A DNA stretch of 64,000 nucleotides from Lachnospiraceae bacterium (lineage in GTDB: Bacteria > Bacillota > Clostridia > Lachnospirales > Lachnospiraceae). The DNA lies in the NCBI GenBank assembly GCA_022510745.1, contig JAFLSY010000006.1:124001-188000 (forward strand), given 5' to 3'. Shown here piece by piece: positions 17,223 through 25,378 of the stretch. Within the stretch, counting starts at the first letter, position 1. The number at the start of each line of letters is the position of its first letter. A program made the translations under genes and the position numbers. Under the pieces are notes generated by a model. The model was not told the origin of the DNA. It did not search any database and saw nothing but the letters and a program-made list of their open reading frames with translations.

Positions 17223-17927
17223 ATGTATAATATAGGCATATGCGATGACGGAGAAAATATCTGTGCTTCCATCGAAAATATGATACTGCAGTATGCAGAA
17301 GAGAAGAAAATAAAAACGGATATTATGCTTTGGTATACAGGTGAAAGTTTGTGCAATTATCTGGAACAGGGCGGACATCTTGACATCCTATTTCTTGATA
17401 TAGAACTGTTTGAACTGACAGGGGTAGAGGTCGGAAGTTTTATTCGTAATAAGATGGAAGATAGGGGGATGCAGATCATCTACATATCAGGTAAGTCCTC
17501 TTATGCGCAGAAGTTATTCAAGACCCAGCCCATGGATTTTCTGGTAAAGCCTATCGCCGCACAGCAGATTCATGATTCCCTGGAACTGGCTATAAAAATA
17601 CTTGAGAAAAATACATATAAATTTGAATTTCAAATTGGTAGAGAATATTACTATGTTCCATATGGGGAGATTCTCTATTTTGAAAGTGAGGACAGGAAAA
17701 TAAAGATTGTTACCGCACATGATATCAAGGAGTTTTATGGGAAGATAAAGGACTTAGAAAAAAGTCTGCCGGAAGGCTTTCTCACAATCCATCGGTCGTA
17801 TGTGATAAATAAAACCCATGTTATACGCTACACCTATGAAATGGTGGAAATGGACAATGGAATGTCTTTGACAATCAGCAAGGCATACCGAAAGCAGGTA
17901 AGGGAAAAGCTGTTAAGGGAAGGATAA
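17223..17927 (+). CDS. LytTR-family response regulator
   Basis: 234 residues. The receiver domain (about 1-120) has ICDDGE, LFLDIEL with the phosphoacceptor Asp, and FLVKPI. The LytTR DNA-binding domain (about 135-234) has YVPYGEILYFES and FLTIHRSYVINKTHV. ATG 17223 follows AAAGAGG; an in-frame ATG at 17205 lacks a ribosome site. The kinase gene starts four bases after the stop. LytTR proteins bind pairs of short direct repeats about 21-22 bases apart; such a pair lies just downstream of this operon, before the binding-lipoprotein gene, which is its likely target. Confidence 0.9.
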   Translation: MYNIGICDDGENICASIENMILQYAEEKKIKTDIMLWYTGESLCNYLEQGGHLDILFLDIELFELTGVEVGSFIRNKMEDRGMQIIYISGKSSYAQKLFKTQPMDFLVKPIAAQQIHDSLELAIKILEKNTYKFEFQIGREYYYVPYGEILYFESEDRKIKIVTAHDIKEFYGKIKDLEKSLPEGFLTIHRSYVINKTHVIRYTYEMVEMDNGMSLTISKAYRKQVREKLLREG

Positions 17928-17931
17928 AGGA

Positions 17932-19176
17932 ATGTTGGATTTTTTCATTTGTGCATCAACAAATCTGTTGCGAATGTACCTGATCTATCGGTTTGTGATG
18001 ACTTTTTTAGACAGATATGAGGGGAGCAAGGGAAAGGAAATTCTTTCATATGTCTGTTTTTATATTATCAATACGGTACTGTTCTGGGAATTACATATTG
18101 CGTGGGTCAATGTAGTATGTAATTTTTTAGGTATCAGTATGGTGGTATGCTTCCATACCAAATCGATAAAAACCAATTTGTTCGTAACCAGTGCAATCTA
18201 TCTGATCACATTTGCGTGTGATGCGGCAGTTACATTGCCGTTTATTTATTACCAAGATGGACAGTCATTCAGCCAGATTTATGCAGCAATATCAGTATTC
18301 TTATTTTTTATATGTGAACTTTTGACAGAAAAAGTAGTTACGATTCATAAAAATACAGAGACACCGCAGGATTTACCACTTATTTTTGTTCCCATATGTA
18401 GTGTTGTAGCAATTTGCCTTTTACTCTATATGGAGAGTTTCTCTGGTATTGGAGTTGCTATTGTGAGTATTTGTCTGCTGGTTGTGAATTTTTTGATGCT
18501 ATATTTGTATAATTATCTTCTTCACTCCATGGCACAGAAATACGAGACGGAAATGCTTCGGCAAAAGGTACAGGTATATTCTGAACAGTTGGGTGTTATT
18601 TTGCAGAATGAAGAAAGGATAAAGGCCCTGCGGCATGACATGAAGCATCATTTGAATGAACTGATACTACTTGCAAACAAGTATAAGGTCGCAGAAATTC
18701 AAGAATACATAGGTCAGATGGAAGAATTCGTCCGGAATCCAAAGGAAATTATATCTTCCGGAAACATTGAAATTGACAGCATATTAAACTATATGCTTCA
18801 AAAGGCCTACAGGGAGTTAGAAACGGTCAATGTCAAAGTTGTATTGCCGGAAAAGCTGCAGCACTCTTTTGATATCAATGTAATTTTGGGCAATTTACTG
18901 GAAAATGCTATTGAAGCAGCAGAGAAAACAGATGAAAAGCGATTGGATGTTAATATACAGATGCAACAGGGAATTCTGCGGATACAAATCGAAAACAGCT
19001 ATAATGGGAAGCCTGAAGAAAAGAATCACCGACTTTTGACAACAAAAGAGGAGAAAGAGCTTCATGGGATTGGGCTGAGGAATGTGAGAAAAATGGTGGA
19101 GAAATATAATGGAATCATGGAAGTATGTCCCCACCAAGATATGTTCTGTGTTGGGTTGATCTTGTATATGTCTTAA
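17932..19176 (+). CDS. GHKL-type sensor histidine kinase (AgrC/ComD-like)
   Basis: 414 residues. Six hydrophobic segments occupy residues 1-200. The kinase part has LRHDMKHHLNE with the phospho-His, VILGNLLENAIEAAE (N box) and GIGLRNVRKM (G box). It senses an extracellular or membrane signal and phosphorylates the upstream regulator. Agr-type systems normally carry a peptide precursor and an AgrB-type maturase nearby; none is present here, so the ligand is not an adjacent processed peptide. A strong terminator follows at 19203-19241. Confidence 0.88.
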   Translation: MLDFFICASTNLLRMYLIYRFVMTFLDRYEGSKGKEILSYVCFYIINTVLFWELHIAWVNVVCNFLGISMVVCFHTKSIKTNLFVTSAIYLITFACDAAVTLPFIYYQDGQSFSQIYAAISVFLFFICELLTEKVVTIHKNTETPQDLPLIFVPICSVVAICLLLYMESFSGIGVAIVSICLLVVNFLMLYLYNYLLHSMAQKYETEMLRQKVQVYSEQLGVILQNEERIKALRHDMKHHLNELILLANKYKVAEIQEYIGQMEEFVRNPKEIISSGNIEIDSILNYMLQKAYRELETVNVKVVLPEKLQHSFDINVILGNLLENAIEAAEKTDEKRLDVNIQMQQGILRIQIENSYNGKPEEKNHRLLTTKEEKELHGIGLRNVRKMVEKYNGIMEVCPHQDMFCVGLILYMS

Positions 19177-19202
19177 GTCAAAAAATGATATCACTTTTAC
19201 AG

Positions 19203-19241
19203 GAGCATGGCTGGCAGAAAATCCGGCGATGCTCTTTTTTT
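19203..19241 (+). terminator. Intrinsic terminator of the two-component operon
   Basis: GAGCAT-G-GCTGG and CCGGC-G-ATGCTC pair with one mismatch and one G-U pair around an 8-base loop, followed by seven T. Confidence 0.85.
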
Positions 19242-19258
19242 GAGCAAGCTAAAGGTCA

Positions 19259-19323
19259 ATTACTGCAATAACATGGGCTGATTACTGCATGAAACGGCGT
19301 AAAAGATTTTCTAGTGATAAAAT
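19259..19323 (+). promoter_or_regulatory. LytTR-like direct repeats and activator-type promoter
   Basis: ATTACTGCA is repeated exactly at 19259-19267 and 19281-19289, with a 22-base period, the spacing LytTR domains recognise. A TAAAAT -10 (19318-19323) has only CGGCGT at the matching -35 position, immediately after the second repeat. A weak -35 next to such repeats is what an activator-dependent promoter looks like. A TGATAA-AATAC-TTATCA dyad overlaps the -10. Confidence 0.5.
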
Positions 19324-19387
19324 ACTTATCATGGTTATATTGCAATAATCGCAGACTATGACTCAAGTGGAAAGGATAAGAAACAAA

Positions 19388-20761
19388 ATGAAGAGATTGT
19401 GTAGAGCTCTTGTGGCAATGGTAATAGGAATCAGCCTTTTTGCAGGATGTGGACGTGAACAGGCAGGAGAAATATCGCAGAATCAACCTAGTGCGATAGT
19501 CGGGAGCGAAACAGATGTTTTTACGCAAGACGACGGAGATTATGTACAAAGGGGTGAAAGAATAACGCTGACGCTGGGAATTGTAATGGAGGATCCAAAG
19601 TTAAAAAGAGCGGTGGCAGCTTATAATGCTCAAAGTGAGAATTATTATGTTGAGATAGTAGAGTATAATGGCAGTGTCGAATGGCAGGCAGCAAAGGATA
19701 GATTCCTCATGGATCTTGCCACTGGAAAAGGAGCGGATATAGTTGGACTTGAACTGATGATTCCGGATGAACTGGGATATGCGGGAGTATTAATGGATCT
19801 TAATACTTTTCTGACTAATGAGGAAAGGCAGGAGAAGTATTTGGGCAACATTTTGGAATGTACTCAAACAGGAGAAGCCCTTTATGAAATTTCGCCGGCA
19901 TTTTGTCTGGAACTCATAGTAGGAGATGGCTCCAAAATTGGCATGGGAAATGGATGGACTCTGGAAGAAATGTTGGATAGCTTTGAACAAAACGGCAGGG
20001 GAGCAACGGCATTGGCTAAGGGCGGGGCGCTGCCAGTGGCTTATTTCACAGCGTATTCTATTGATGACTATGTGAACTGGGACACGGGAACAGCAGATTT
20101 CTGCAATGAGAAATTTTACCGTCTTTTAGAATTTGGGAAGAGTGCAGACACTGGTGAATTTATTCGTCCCACTAGAGAAAGCGTATCCACGGGTACTCAT
20201 CTTGCCAGTTGTGAAAAACTTGTGGGCATGGCAGATACCCAGTACTTTAATTGGCTGTTTGGGGAGAATATGGTAGTGAAAGGTTATCCCAGTAGTTACG
20301 GTACGGGGGTGGCAGTTGAGATGAATTATGGTGCGATAGGAATCTATGCCAGTAGCCAGTGCCCGGAAGGCGCTTGGGATTTCGTGGAATTTTATATAGG
20401 AGCAACTTGGATAGAGAAAAATTCTTTTTCTGGAACATTTGGAGGATTTCCTATAAATAGACAACGTTTTGAGGAAGAATTAGAAAACTCTATGCAGGAA
20501 TATACTGCGGATGGCTCACGCAGGATTTTGAGATGGGGAGAAGATGGATCACCTAACTTTTATGCTAATTCGGCGGAGGATGTGGAAGATTTGCGCAAAA
20601 TAATCGCATTGGCAGATAGGCGGGCGTTTAGCGTCAATTCGGTGATTATTCAAATCATTGAAGAAGAAATTGGCGGATACTATGCTGGAGCTCTGACCGC
20701 AGAACAGACGGCGGAGAAAATCCAGAATCGGGTGCAGCTGTATTTGGATGAGCAGAAATGA
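19388..20761 (+). CDS. Orphan extracellular solute-binding lipoprotein
   Basis: About 457 residues from ATG 19388, with the lipobox FAGC (Cys21). LTLGIVMEDPKLKRAVAAYN and MDLATGKGADIVGLE are the opening strands of a family 1 binding fold, and GAWDFVEFYIG is the usual late helix. ATG 19358 is an alternative, but it lacks a ribosome site and would add a polar stretch before the signal peptide. No permease or ATPase gene is close, so it either feeds a transporter encoded elsewhere or acts as a ligand receptor for the adjacent GHKL kinase. It is followed by another lipoprotein gene 18 bases on. Confidence 0.8.
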   Translation: MKRLCRALVAMVIGISLFAGCGREQAGEISQNQPSAIVGSETDVFTQDDGDYVQRGERITLTLGIVMEDPKLKRAVAAYNAQSENYYVEIVEYNGSVEWQAAKDRFLMDLATGKGADIVGLELMIPDELGYAGVLMDLNTFLTNEERQEKYLGNILECTQTGEALYEISPAFCLELIVGDGSKIGMGNGWTLEEMLDSFEQNGRGATALAKGGALPVAYFTAYSIDDYVNWDTGTADFCNEKFYRLLEFGKSADTGEFIRPTRESVSTGTHLASCEKLVGMADTQYFNWLFGENMVVKGYPSSYGTGVAVEMNYGAIGIYASSQCPEGAWDFVEFYIGATWIEKNSFSGTFGGFPINRQRFEEELENSMQEYTADGSRRILRWGEDGSPNFYANSAEDVEDLRKIIALADRRAFSVNSVIIQIIEEEIGGYYAGALTAEQTAEKIQNRVQLYLDEQK

Positions 20762-20779
20762 AATGCGAGGTAACAAACT

Positions 20780-21595
20780 ATGAAACGTGGATTTGGTAGT
20801 ATATGCAAGCGCATAGCTGTTATTTTGTTGGGGGCGGCATTGTTATGTCTATTCAGTGCCTGTGCGTCAAATTCTAATGATAAAGATGTAAATTATAAGA
20901 CTGAAAGTAGTGCGGTTGAAAATTCACCAGTGGATGAATTAGACAACTGGAATCAGCCGCTTGAAGCAGGTACCGAGCAGCCGCAAATTTCCCCAGACAT
21001 AATCAGTGAACAATCGCAGATACCTTCAAATGAAAACAGCGAACAGTCAAGTAATATTTCTAATGAACAAAGTGAAAATCCGGTGCTTTCCATTGGGGAA
21101 AGTTATAAAGCGATACTTTTAGGAAATGGCGATTTTATAAGTACTGATTTGGGAAACAAGGAACTAAATATCGAGGACATAGGAGAGGTTGTTACGGATG
21201 ATGACAGTATCACAGTGCAAGCATCGAAATTCACAATAATTGACTTAGATGGTGATGGCGAAAACGAAGTCGTACTTTGGATTCAAATAAATAGAATCTC
21301 AGATTATGGATTTGAAATTCTGCACTATCAGGAAGGAGCGGTCTATGGGTATACGCTGCCATATAGGACGTTTTTTAATTTGAAAACGGATGGAACATTT
21401 TTATTCTCTGGCGGTGCAGCGGACCCCGGAATAGGAAAACTGAGATTTTCAATGGATGGATATGCAATTGAAAGTATTATTGGGGAAGTATATTCGGAGG
21501 AAGATTTCAACGCTGCGATAAGTCAGCAAGAAGAAAAAATGGACGTGGACTGGTATGATTTATCAGTTGGTGGTGTTAATATAATTTTTCCTTAA
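20780..21595 (+). CDS. Lipoprotein with acidic linker and D-x-D-x-D-G motif
   Basis: 271 residues. The signal peptide ends in FSAC (Cys28), followed by about 70 residues rich in Ser, Glu, Gln and Asn. The folded part has FTIIDLDGDGENEVVLW, a calcium-binding loop as in FG-GAP or VCBS-like repeats, followed by a beta-strand-rich end. It is probably displayed on the cell surface. It is cotranscribed with the orphan binding protein and is therefore a likely part of the same regulon. No enzymatic motif is seen. Confidence 0.75.
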   Translation: MKRGFGSICKRIAVILLGAALLCLFSACASNSNDKDVNYKTESSAVENSPVDELDNWNQPLEAGTEQPQISPDIISEQSQIPSNENSEQSSNISNEQSENPVLSIGESYKAILLGNGDFISTDLGNKELNIEDIGEVVTDDDSITVQASKFTIIDLDGDGENEVVLWIQINRISDYGFEILHYQEGAVYGYTLPYRTFFNLKTDGTFLFSGGAADPGIGKLRFSMDGYAIESIIGEVYSEEDFNAAISQQEEKMDVDWYDLSVGGVNIIFP

Positions 21596-21635
21596 ATAAA
21601 ACCATACAAAAATACTGATTTTATGTATAAAAATA

Positions 21636-21664
21636 TTGATTTTTAATATGCAAAATGCTATATT
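21636..21664 (+). promoter_or_regulatory. Promoter of predicted antitoxin RNA
   Basis: TTGATT (21636-21641) and TATATT (21659-21664) with a 17-base spacer, pointing toward the 3' end of the toxin gene on the opposite strand. Confidence 0.6.
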
Positions 21665-21670
21665 TAAGAA

Positions 21671-21768
21671 AAGGAAAGCACCCACTCCAAAGTGGATGCT
21701 CCCGAAATCAAGGTACAATCCTAACGGGTTAGACCTATCTTGTGTAGCAGACAGGATAGGTCTTTTTA
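21671..21768 (+). ncRNA. Predicted cis-antisense antitoxin RNA (RatA-like arrangement)
   Basis: A transcript of about 98 bases is predicted from the promoter above to a terminator with arms GACCTATC (21732-21739) and GATAGGTC (21755-21762) followed by TTTTTA. The flanking U-G pair at 21740/21754 pairs only in + strand RNA, which shows the direction. The RNA is fully complementary to the toxin message from its stop codon (21766-21768) to its terminator. No open frame of note is present. This layout, with 3' overlap of convergent transcripts, is that of txpA/RatA-type modules. Confidence 0.6.
21677..21700 (-). terminator. Terminator of the toxin message
   Basis: On the minus strand AGCATCCACT and AGTGGGTGCT pair around TTGG, followed by TTCCTTTTCTT. 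The one non-Watson-Crick position is a U-G pair in minus-strand RNA but a C-A mismatch on the other strand, fixing the direction. Confidence 0.7.
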
Positions 21769-21882
21769 TTTCTTCTTACGATTTCTTTCAAGAAAGGTAA
21801 GAACCGCGATAATCAAACCACCGAAGGATATTAGCAGCGCTAATATTCCAAGGAAAACCATAAAGATTTCGTAAGTTGTCAT
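21766..21882 (-). CDS. Hol-Tox family small membrane toxin (type I toxin-antitoxin)
   Basis: 38 residues starting MTTYEIFMVFLGI, with one transmembrane helix of about 22 residues and a basic tail ending ERNRKKK. This matches the putative holin-like toxin family (Hol_Tox) of Firmicutes, in which the peptide inserts in the membrane and is silenced by an antisense RNA. The start is preceded by GGGAGGTGAG. An upstream ATG in the same frame (21954) would add 24 polar residues not seen in the family, so it is rejected. The 5' leader contains CCTCCC, complementary to the ribosome site. Expression is expected to be tightly controlled by the facing RNA. Confidence 0.82.
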   Translation of the reverse strand: MTTYEIFMVFLGILALLISFGGLIIAVLTFLERNRKKK

Positions 21883-22019
21883 ACCACTCACCTCCCTTCC
21901 TATGTATTCCGGGCAAGCCCGGTTCATTGGCTCGGGAGGATACCACCCTGTCATGGATGCTTTCCTACATGGTATTACCCATGCATAAATAGATTATCAC
22001 TTTTTAGTCATAAAATCAA
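21883..22019 (-). promoter_or_regulatory. Toxin promoter and self-inhibiting 5' leader
   Basis: On the minus strand TTGATT (22014-22019) and TAATCT (21991-21996) are 17 bases apart, or GATAAT with 15, giving a leader of about 100 bases. In it, CCTCCC (21934-21939) can pair with the GGGAGG ribosome site (21891-21896), and between them CCGGGC-TT-GCCCGG (21909-21922) folds into a tight hairpin that would bring the two together. The rest of the gap to 22112 holds no other gene that I can see. Confidence 0.55.
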
Positions 22020-22112
22020 TCTTTTTGCGGAAGGGAAGTAGTAAGTATTTTTTAAAACATAAAGATGCTTTTTTCCGCAATATAACTAGGTGTGGACGTG
22101 ACAATAAGAGTT

Positions 22113-22130
22113 AAGATATTCGTATATCTT
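22113..22130. promoter_or_regulatory. Perfect inverted repeat upstream of unknown gene
   Basis: AAGATAT and ATATCTT arms around TCGT, about 85 bases before the 22216 start. It may be a regulator site or a leader hairpin. No convincing -35/-10 pair was found beside it. Confidence 0.35.
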
Positions 22131-22215
22131 GCCGATAATTATAATAACTAGGATGGCCATGGATGGGAGTTATATAAATTACCTGTCTGTGGCCTTTTAC
22201 AAAGGGAGAAAAAGA

Positions 22216-22713
22216 ATGGCAGTAGCAGGAGTGGGAAGTACAAATTATTATCTTTACAATACGCAGAGTGCGAAGGTGAAGACGGCGGAAAAAGGCAGTT
22301 TTGCAAAAGCCATGGAAGAAGCGGAAACAGAAAAAGTGATAGAAGTGTCAGTTGCATCTCTTTCCAATGGCATCTCTTTTTATTTTAATGACGATACCGG
22401 AGAAGTAAGCTGTATCAATGATGCGGACCCACGCCCGGGCAGACAGGCTTTATGGAGTAAGGTGCTTTCAAAAGAGGACCTTGAAAAGTGTGATAAATTA
22501 TTTGAAAATTATAGGGATAACGGTCATTGGCGATTTCGGTTTCAGGCATATTTAAAACATGAAGATTTTTGGGATATGTATTTGGACGGAAAAGTTGATT
22601 TGGCGGCATTAAGGAATGAAAATAAAACGCTGAGCGAAGATGCGCTCTATGATAAACTGCTTCAGGATATTAGAAATGCAGATGAAGGGATTAGAACAAC
22701 AAGAAACAATTAA
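22216..22713 (+). CDS. Unrecognised small soluble protein
   Basis: 165 residues starting MAVAGVGSTNYYLYN. There is no signal peptide or membrane segment. The N-terminal third is Ala/Lys/Glu-rich and predicted helical. The middle has strands around SNGISFYFNDDTGEVS, and the C-terminal half is charged and helical. ATG 22216 follows AAAGGGAG; frames starting at 22129 lack a ribosome site. Proteins with this type of start occur singly in Lachnospiraceae genomes, but I do not know a function. It is a monocistronic gene ended by a strong bidirectional terminator. Confidence 0.65.
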   Translation: MAVAGVGSTNYYLYNTQSAKVKTAEKGSFAKAMEEAETEKVIEVSVASLSNGISFYFNDDTGEVSCINDADPRPGRQALWSKVLSKEDLEKCDKLFENYRDNGHWRFRFQAYLKHEDFWDMYLDGKVDLAALRNENKTLSEDALYDKLLQDIRNADEGIRTTRNN

Positions 22714-22737
22714 TTTAACGGCTGACAAACAGGATTG

Positions 22738-22780
22738 TCAAAAATTAAGGATGTGGCTAACAGTCACATCCCTATTTTTT
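22738..22780. terminator. Bidirectional intrinsic terminator
   Basis: GGATGTG (22749-22755) and CACATCC (22765-22771) form a perfect stem. On + it is followed by CTATTTTTT, on - by TTAATTTTT. It serves the 22216 gene and the convergent DUF3021 gene. Confidence 0.85.
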
Positions 22781-22793
22781 GTACTGCAAAACT

Positions 22794-23249
22794 TTAGTTT
22801 TTTTCCTTTAGCTTGCTGTTCATCTGTTCTATTTGTCTTTTTATGGCACAATACTTTGAAAGCCAAACTATCGTATAAATTACGAAGAACATTCCGAAAA
22901 AGCAGAAAGCCCCCAGTAGACTGTGCGCCATCCATTGTAGAAAGTAGGCGATAAGGAAAGTGGATATAGAGCATATGGCAAGATGAGTAAGCGTCATTTT
23001 TAACAGGCTCCAACTTTCTGCTTCCCATATTATCGATGCCCCGCCCCACACTGCACCATAAATCATGCTAAAAACTGTTTGCAAAATAACTGCTTGTATC
23101 TCGCTGCTGCATGCAGCGATGAGATCGTGAGATGCCGCGAGGTATTCTCCGTTTCCGTAGATCAACGAAAATATGATTGTCACCACAGTACAGATCGCAA
23201 GTCCAATGGGAGCTCCTAAAAGAGCACGCACAAAAATTTTCTTTTTCAT
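22794..23249 (-). CDS. DUF3021 family four-helix membrane protein
   Basis: 151 residues with four hydrophobic segments (about 8-28, 45-70, 78-100 and 105-128) and a charged C-terminal tail ending KLKEKN. It matches the DUF3021 family, which is nearly always encoded directly after a LytTR DNA-binding protein and is thought to control it from the membrane. Here it starts 9 bases after such a gene, with AGGTGATC-type ribosome sequence. The pair probably forms a one-component membrane-linked regulatory unit without a kinase. Its target and signal are unknown. Confidence 0.82.
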   Translation of the reverse strand: MKKKIFVRALLGAPIGLAICTVVTIIFSLIYGNGEYLAASHDLIAACSSEIQAVILQTVFSMIYGAVWGGASIIWEAESWSLLKMTLTHLAICSISTFLIAYFLQWMAHSLLGAFCFFGMFFVIYTIVWLSKYCAIKRQIEQMNSKLKEKN

Positions 23250-23258
23250 AGGATCACC

Positions 23259-23699
23259 TCATATTCCTAATATTTGTTTGATCTTGTTGACGTATCTTCT
23301 TGAAACATAAGTAACGGTACCGTCCGACAGGGAAACACATATTGTACCTGTAAAACTCAAGTCAAACTTTCTTACCTTTTTGAGATTGATAATCTCCGAA
23401 TTAGATATGCGAACAAATAGGTTTTTATCAAGTCGTTCTTCTAATTCATATAATCGCAAACGTAAGGTGTACTCCCCGTCCATTGTTGTTGCAAAAACTT
23501 TACTGTCGGCTGCATAAATACGAAGTATTTCAGATTGCTCCAACACTTCCAGCATATTGTCCCGAAATCCAGAAAGAACCTGGGGGACTTCCTCGGATAT
23601 TTTCTTCATAAGCATACTTATCTCATCGGTCATTTTGCTGGTAAGGATAATGATTTTAGGTTCTTCGTAAGTGCTGTCGATTTTGATTTCCACTTGCAT
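23259..23699 (-). CDS. LytTR DNA-binding domain protein without receiver
   Basis: About 146 residues from ATG 23699. The N-terminal 45 residues (KIIILTSKMTDEISMLMKKI) are a short helical segment, followed by a LytTR domain with ILRIYAADSKVFATT, FVRISNSEIINLKKV and TYVSRRYVNKIKQILGI. There is no phosphoacceptor domain, so it must be controlled differently, probably by the DUF3021 protein encoded next. AAGGGGG precedes the start; a longer frame to 23774 lacks a ribosome site. Autoregulation is usual for the family but no clear direct repeat was found upstream. Confidence 0.82.
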   Translation of the reverse strand: MQVEIKIDSTYEEPKIIILTSKMTDEISMLMKKISEEVPQVLSGFRDNMLEVLEQSEILRIYAADSKVFATTMDGEYTLRLRLYELEERLDKNLFVRISNSEIINLKKVRKFDLSFTGTICVSLSDGTVTYVSRRYVNKIKQILGI

Positions 23700-23815
23700 T
23701 CGATTTCTGCACCCCCTTCTGTAGCTACGGCTATAGTATAGAAAAAGCAAAAAAGAATTTCTACTGCTTTTCAACAGGTGGTCGATTTAAGTTTATACAT
23801 GGCAAAAATATGCTG

Positions 23816-23854
23816 AATCACCTCTCTATCCTTGCATAGAAAAGAGAGGTGGTT
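23816..23854 (-). terminator. Possible terminator downstream of the MATE gene
   Basis: AATCACCTCTCT and AGAGAGGTGGTT form a 12-base stem with one G-U pair and a 15-base loop, 125 bases after the MATE stop on the minus strand. The following T run on the minus strand is interrupted (CAGCATATTTTT). A second stem, CGAGTAG/CTACTCG, lies at 23900-23934. Confidence 0.4.
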
Positions 23855-23979
23855 ATTTAATAATTGATATTTGCTTTTCTGGCTTGGCTACATAAGTCAC
23901 GAGTAGCTAGAGTGTAACTTTTTCCGTCTACTCGGTTCAAGTCATATTTTTGTGAATGTTTCCTTATGGCTCACGCACT

Positions 23980-25347
23980 TTAAAGCTTTGCCTTATTTTT
24001 TCTCCATAAGCCCATTTTGTACAATACCCATAGTATAAAAGCGGAAATACCGTTGCTTATGACTACGGAGAACCACACGCTTCTTTCCGCCATGCCGAAA
24101 ACATTCTTTAATATGAACAGGGAAGCAAATCTAAATACCCATAGCCTGGCTGCCTCAATGACCATAGTATACAATGTATTGCCGGTACCTTGGAAAAGTC
24201 CCGTAGTAGTATTGTGTATGCCGTTAGCCCAACACCAGAATGCCATTATGGACAGGAAATCCGCTGCCATGAGAATAACATTACTGTCTTCAGAGAATAT
24301 GGACGCCATAAACGTTGACACGATTCCTCTGGACATGATCATACCGCTTACAAAAAGGAAAGCAACGATCATGATTCTGGCTTTTTTATAAGCAGCCTCT
24401 GCTCTTTCTATATTCTCCGCTCCTATATTCTGCCCTACAATGGTGGCTACGGCGGAGCCCACGGCATTACTTGGCATAGTGATAATGCCGTTTATTCTGT
24501 TGCCTATGCCGTAAGCAGCCATTGCATCATCGCCGAATTCAAGAACATTTTTTGTCATAAGAAGAAATCCGAACTGCATTGTAGAGCCACCTATTGCAGT
24601 AGGAAGACCGATTCTTACAATATTCAAAAGCTTTGATTTTTCAAATTTGAAATCTTTAAATTCAAGATGCACTTCATTTTCTTTTCTTGTAAGGAAATAC
24701 AAGCCCACAGCCGCACAGGGGATTTTTGCAAGCACGGTTGCAAAAGCGGCGCCGGCAATGCCTAAGTCAAGCACCATCATAAATAGAGGATCTAAGACCA
24801 TATTAAACACGATACCGAGCAGGTTAAGCAACATAGGTCTGACGGTATTGCCCTGCGCCTGACTTACGGCAGTAAAAATGTTTATGATAAATAGAAAAGG
24901 CAGATCAAAAATAACGATCTGCAGGTATGTCTTTCCTCGCTGAAAGACATCGCCTTCCGCACCGAGCCATGTAACGATACCGGGAGTGCAGAAGAAACAT
25001 ATTGTACCCAGTACGATGGAGAAAATCATGGAACAGGTAAAAATCTGGCTGGCCATTGATCTGGCGTTTTTGCTGTCGTTTGCCCCTATATACTGTGAAA
25101 TAAGTATCGAGCCTGCAAGCGTTATGCCCTGTCCGAAGTTTATGATCATATTCTGTACAGGTGACACCAGGGAGATGCCTGCCATATCTGCCGTTCCCAG
25201 TTTACCCAGCCAGTAGGCATCGGTCAGGTTATACATGGTTTGGATGAAGTTATTTATTACAATTGGTATGGATAAGTACAATATTGCTTTTATAAGATTA
25301 CCATTTAATATAAGAGCAGTATTTCGTTCAGCAATATTTTTTGACAT
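23980..25347 (-). CDS. MATE-family multidrug/metabolite efflux transporter
   Basis: 455 residues, twelve predicted membrane segments. AILYLSIPIVINNFIQTMYNL at the start and QAQGNTVRPMLLNLLGIVFN and FQGTGNTLY in each half are the usual internal repeat landmarks of the DinF/NorM-type MATE fold. It exports cationic drugs or metabolites using a sodium or proton gradient. GGAG precedes the ATG. A LysR regulator gene lies directly upstream on the same strand, so it may be regulated by it. Substrate unknown. Confidence 0.88.
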   Translation of the reverse strand: MSKNIAERNTALILNGNLIKAILYLSIPIVINNFIQTMYNLTDAYWLGKLGTADMAGISLVSPVQNMIINFGQGITLAGSILISQYIGANDSKNARSMASQIFTCSMIFSIVLGTICFFCTPGIVTWLGAEGDVFQRGKTYLQIVIFDLPFLFIINIFTAVSQAQGNTVRPMLLNLLGIVFNMVLDPLFMMVLDLGIAGAAFATVLAKIPCAAVGLYFLTRKENEVHLEFKDFKFEKSKLLNIVRIGLPTAIGGSTMQFGFLLMTKNVLEFGDDAMAAYGIGNRINGIITMPSNAVGSAVATIVGQNIGAENIERAEAAYKKARIMIVAFLFVSGMIMSRGIVSTFMASIFSEDSNVILMAADFLSIMAFWCWANGIHNTTTGLFQGTGNTLYTMVIEAARLWVFRFASLFILKNVFGMAERSVWFSVVISNGISAFILWVLYKMGLWRKNKAKL

Positions 25348-25378
25348 ATAAGATTACTCCTTAATTTTCACTAATGCT

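Noticed and set aside
17205..19176. Complete Agr-type quorum-sensing locus
   Set aside because: A kinase and LytTR regulator are present, but no AgrB maturase or AgrD-like peptide was found on either strand in the region.
21883..21954. Longer version of the Hol-Tox protein from an ATG at 21954
   Set aside because: The extra 24 residues are polar and Pro-rich, unlike the family, and the strong GGGAGGTGAG site belongs to the ATG at 21882.
23934..23945. GGTTCAAGTC looks like a tRNA T-loop, preceded by a CGAGTAG/CTACTCG stem
   Set aside because: The flanking bases do not form the T stem, and no acceptor, D or anticodon arms can be built.
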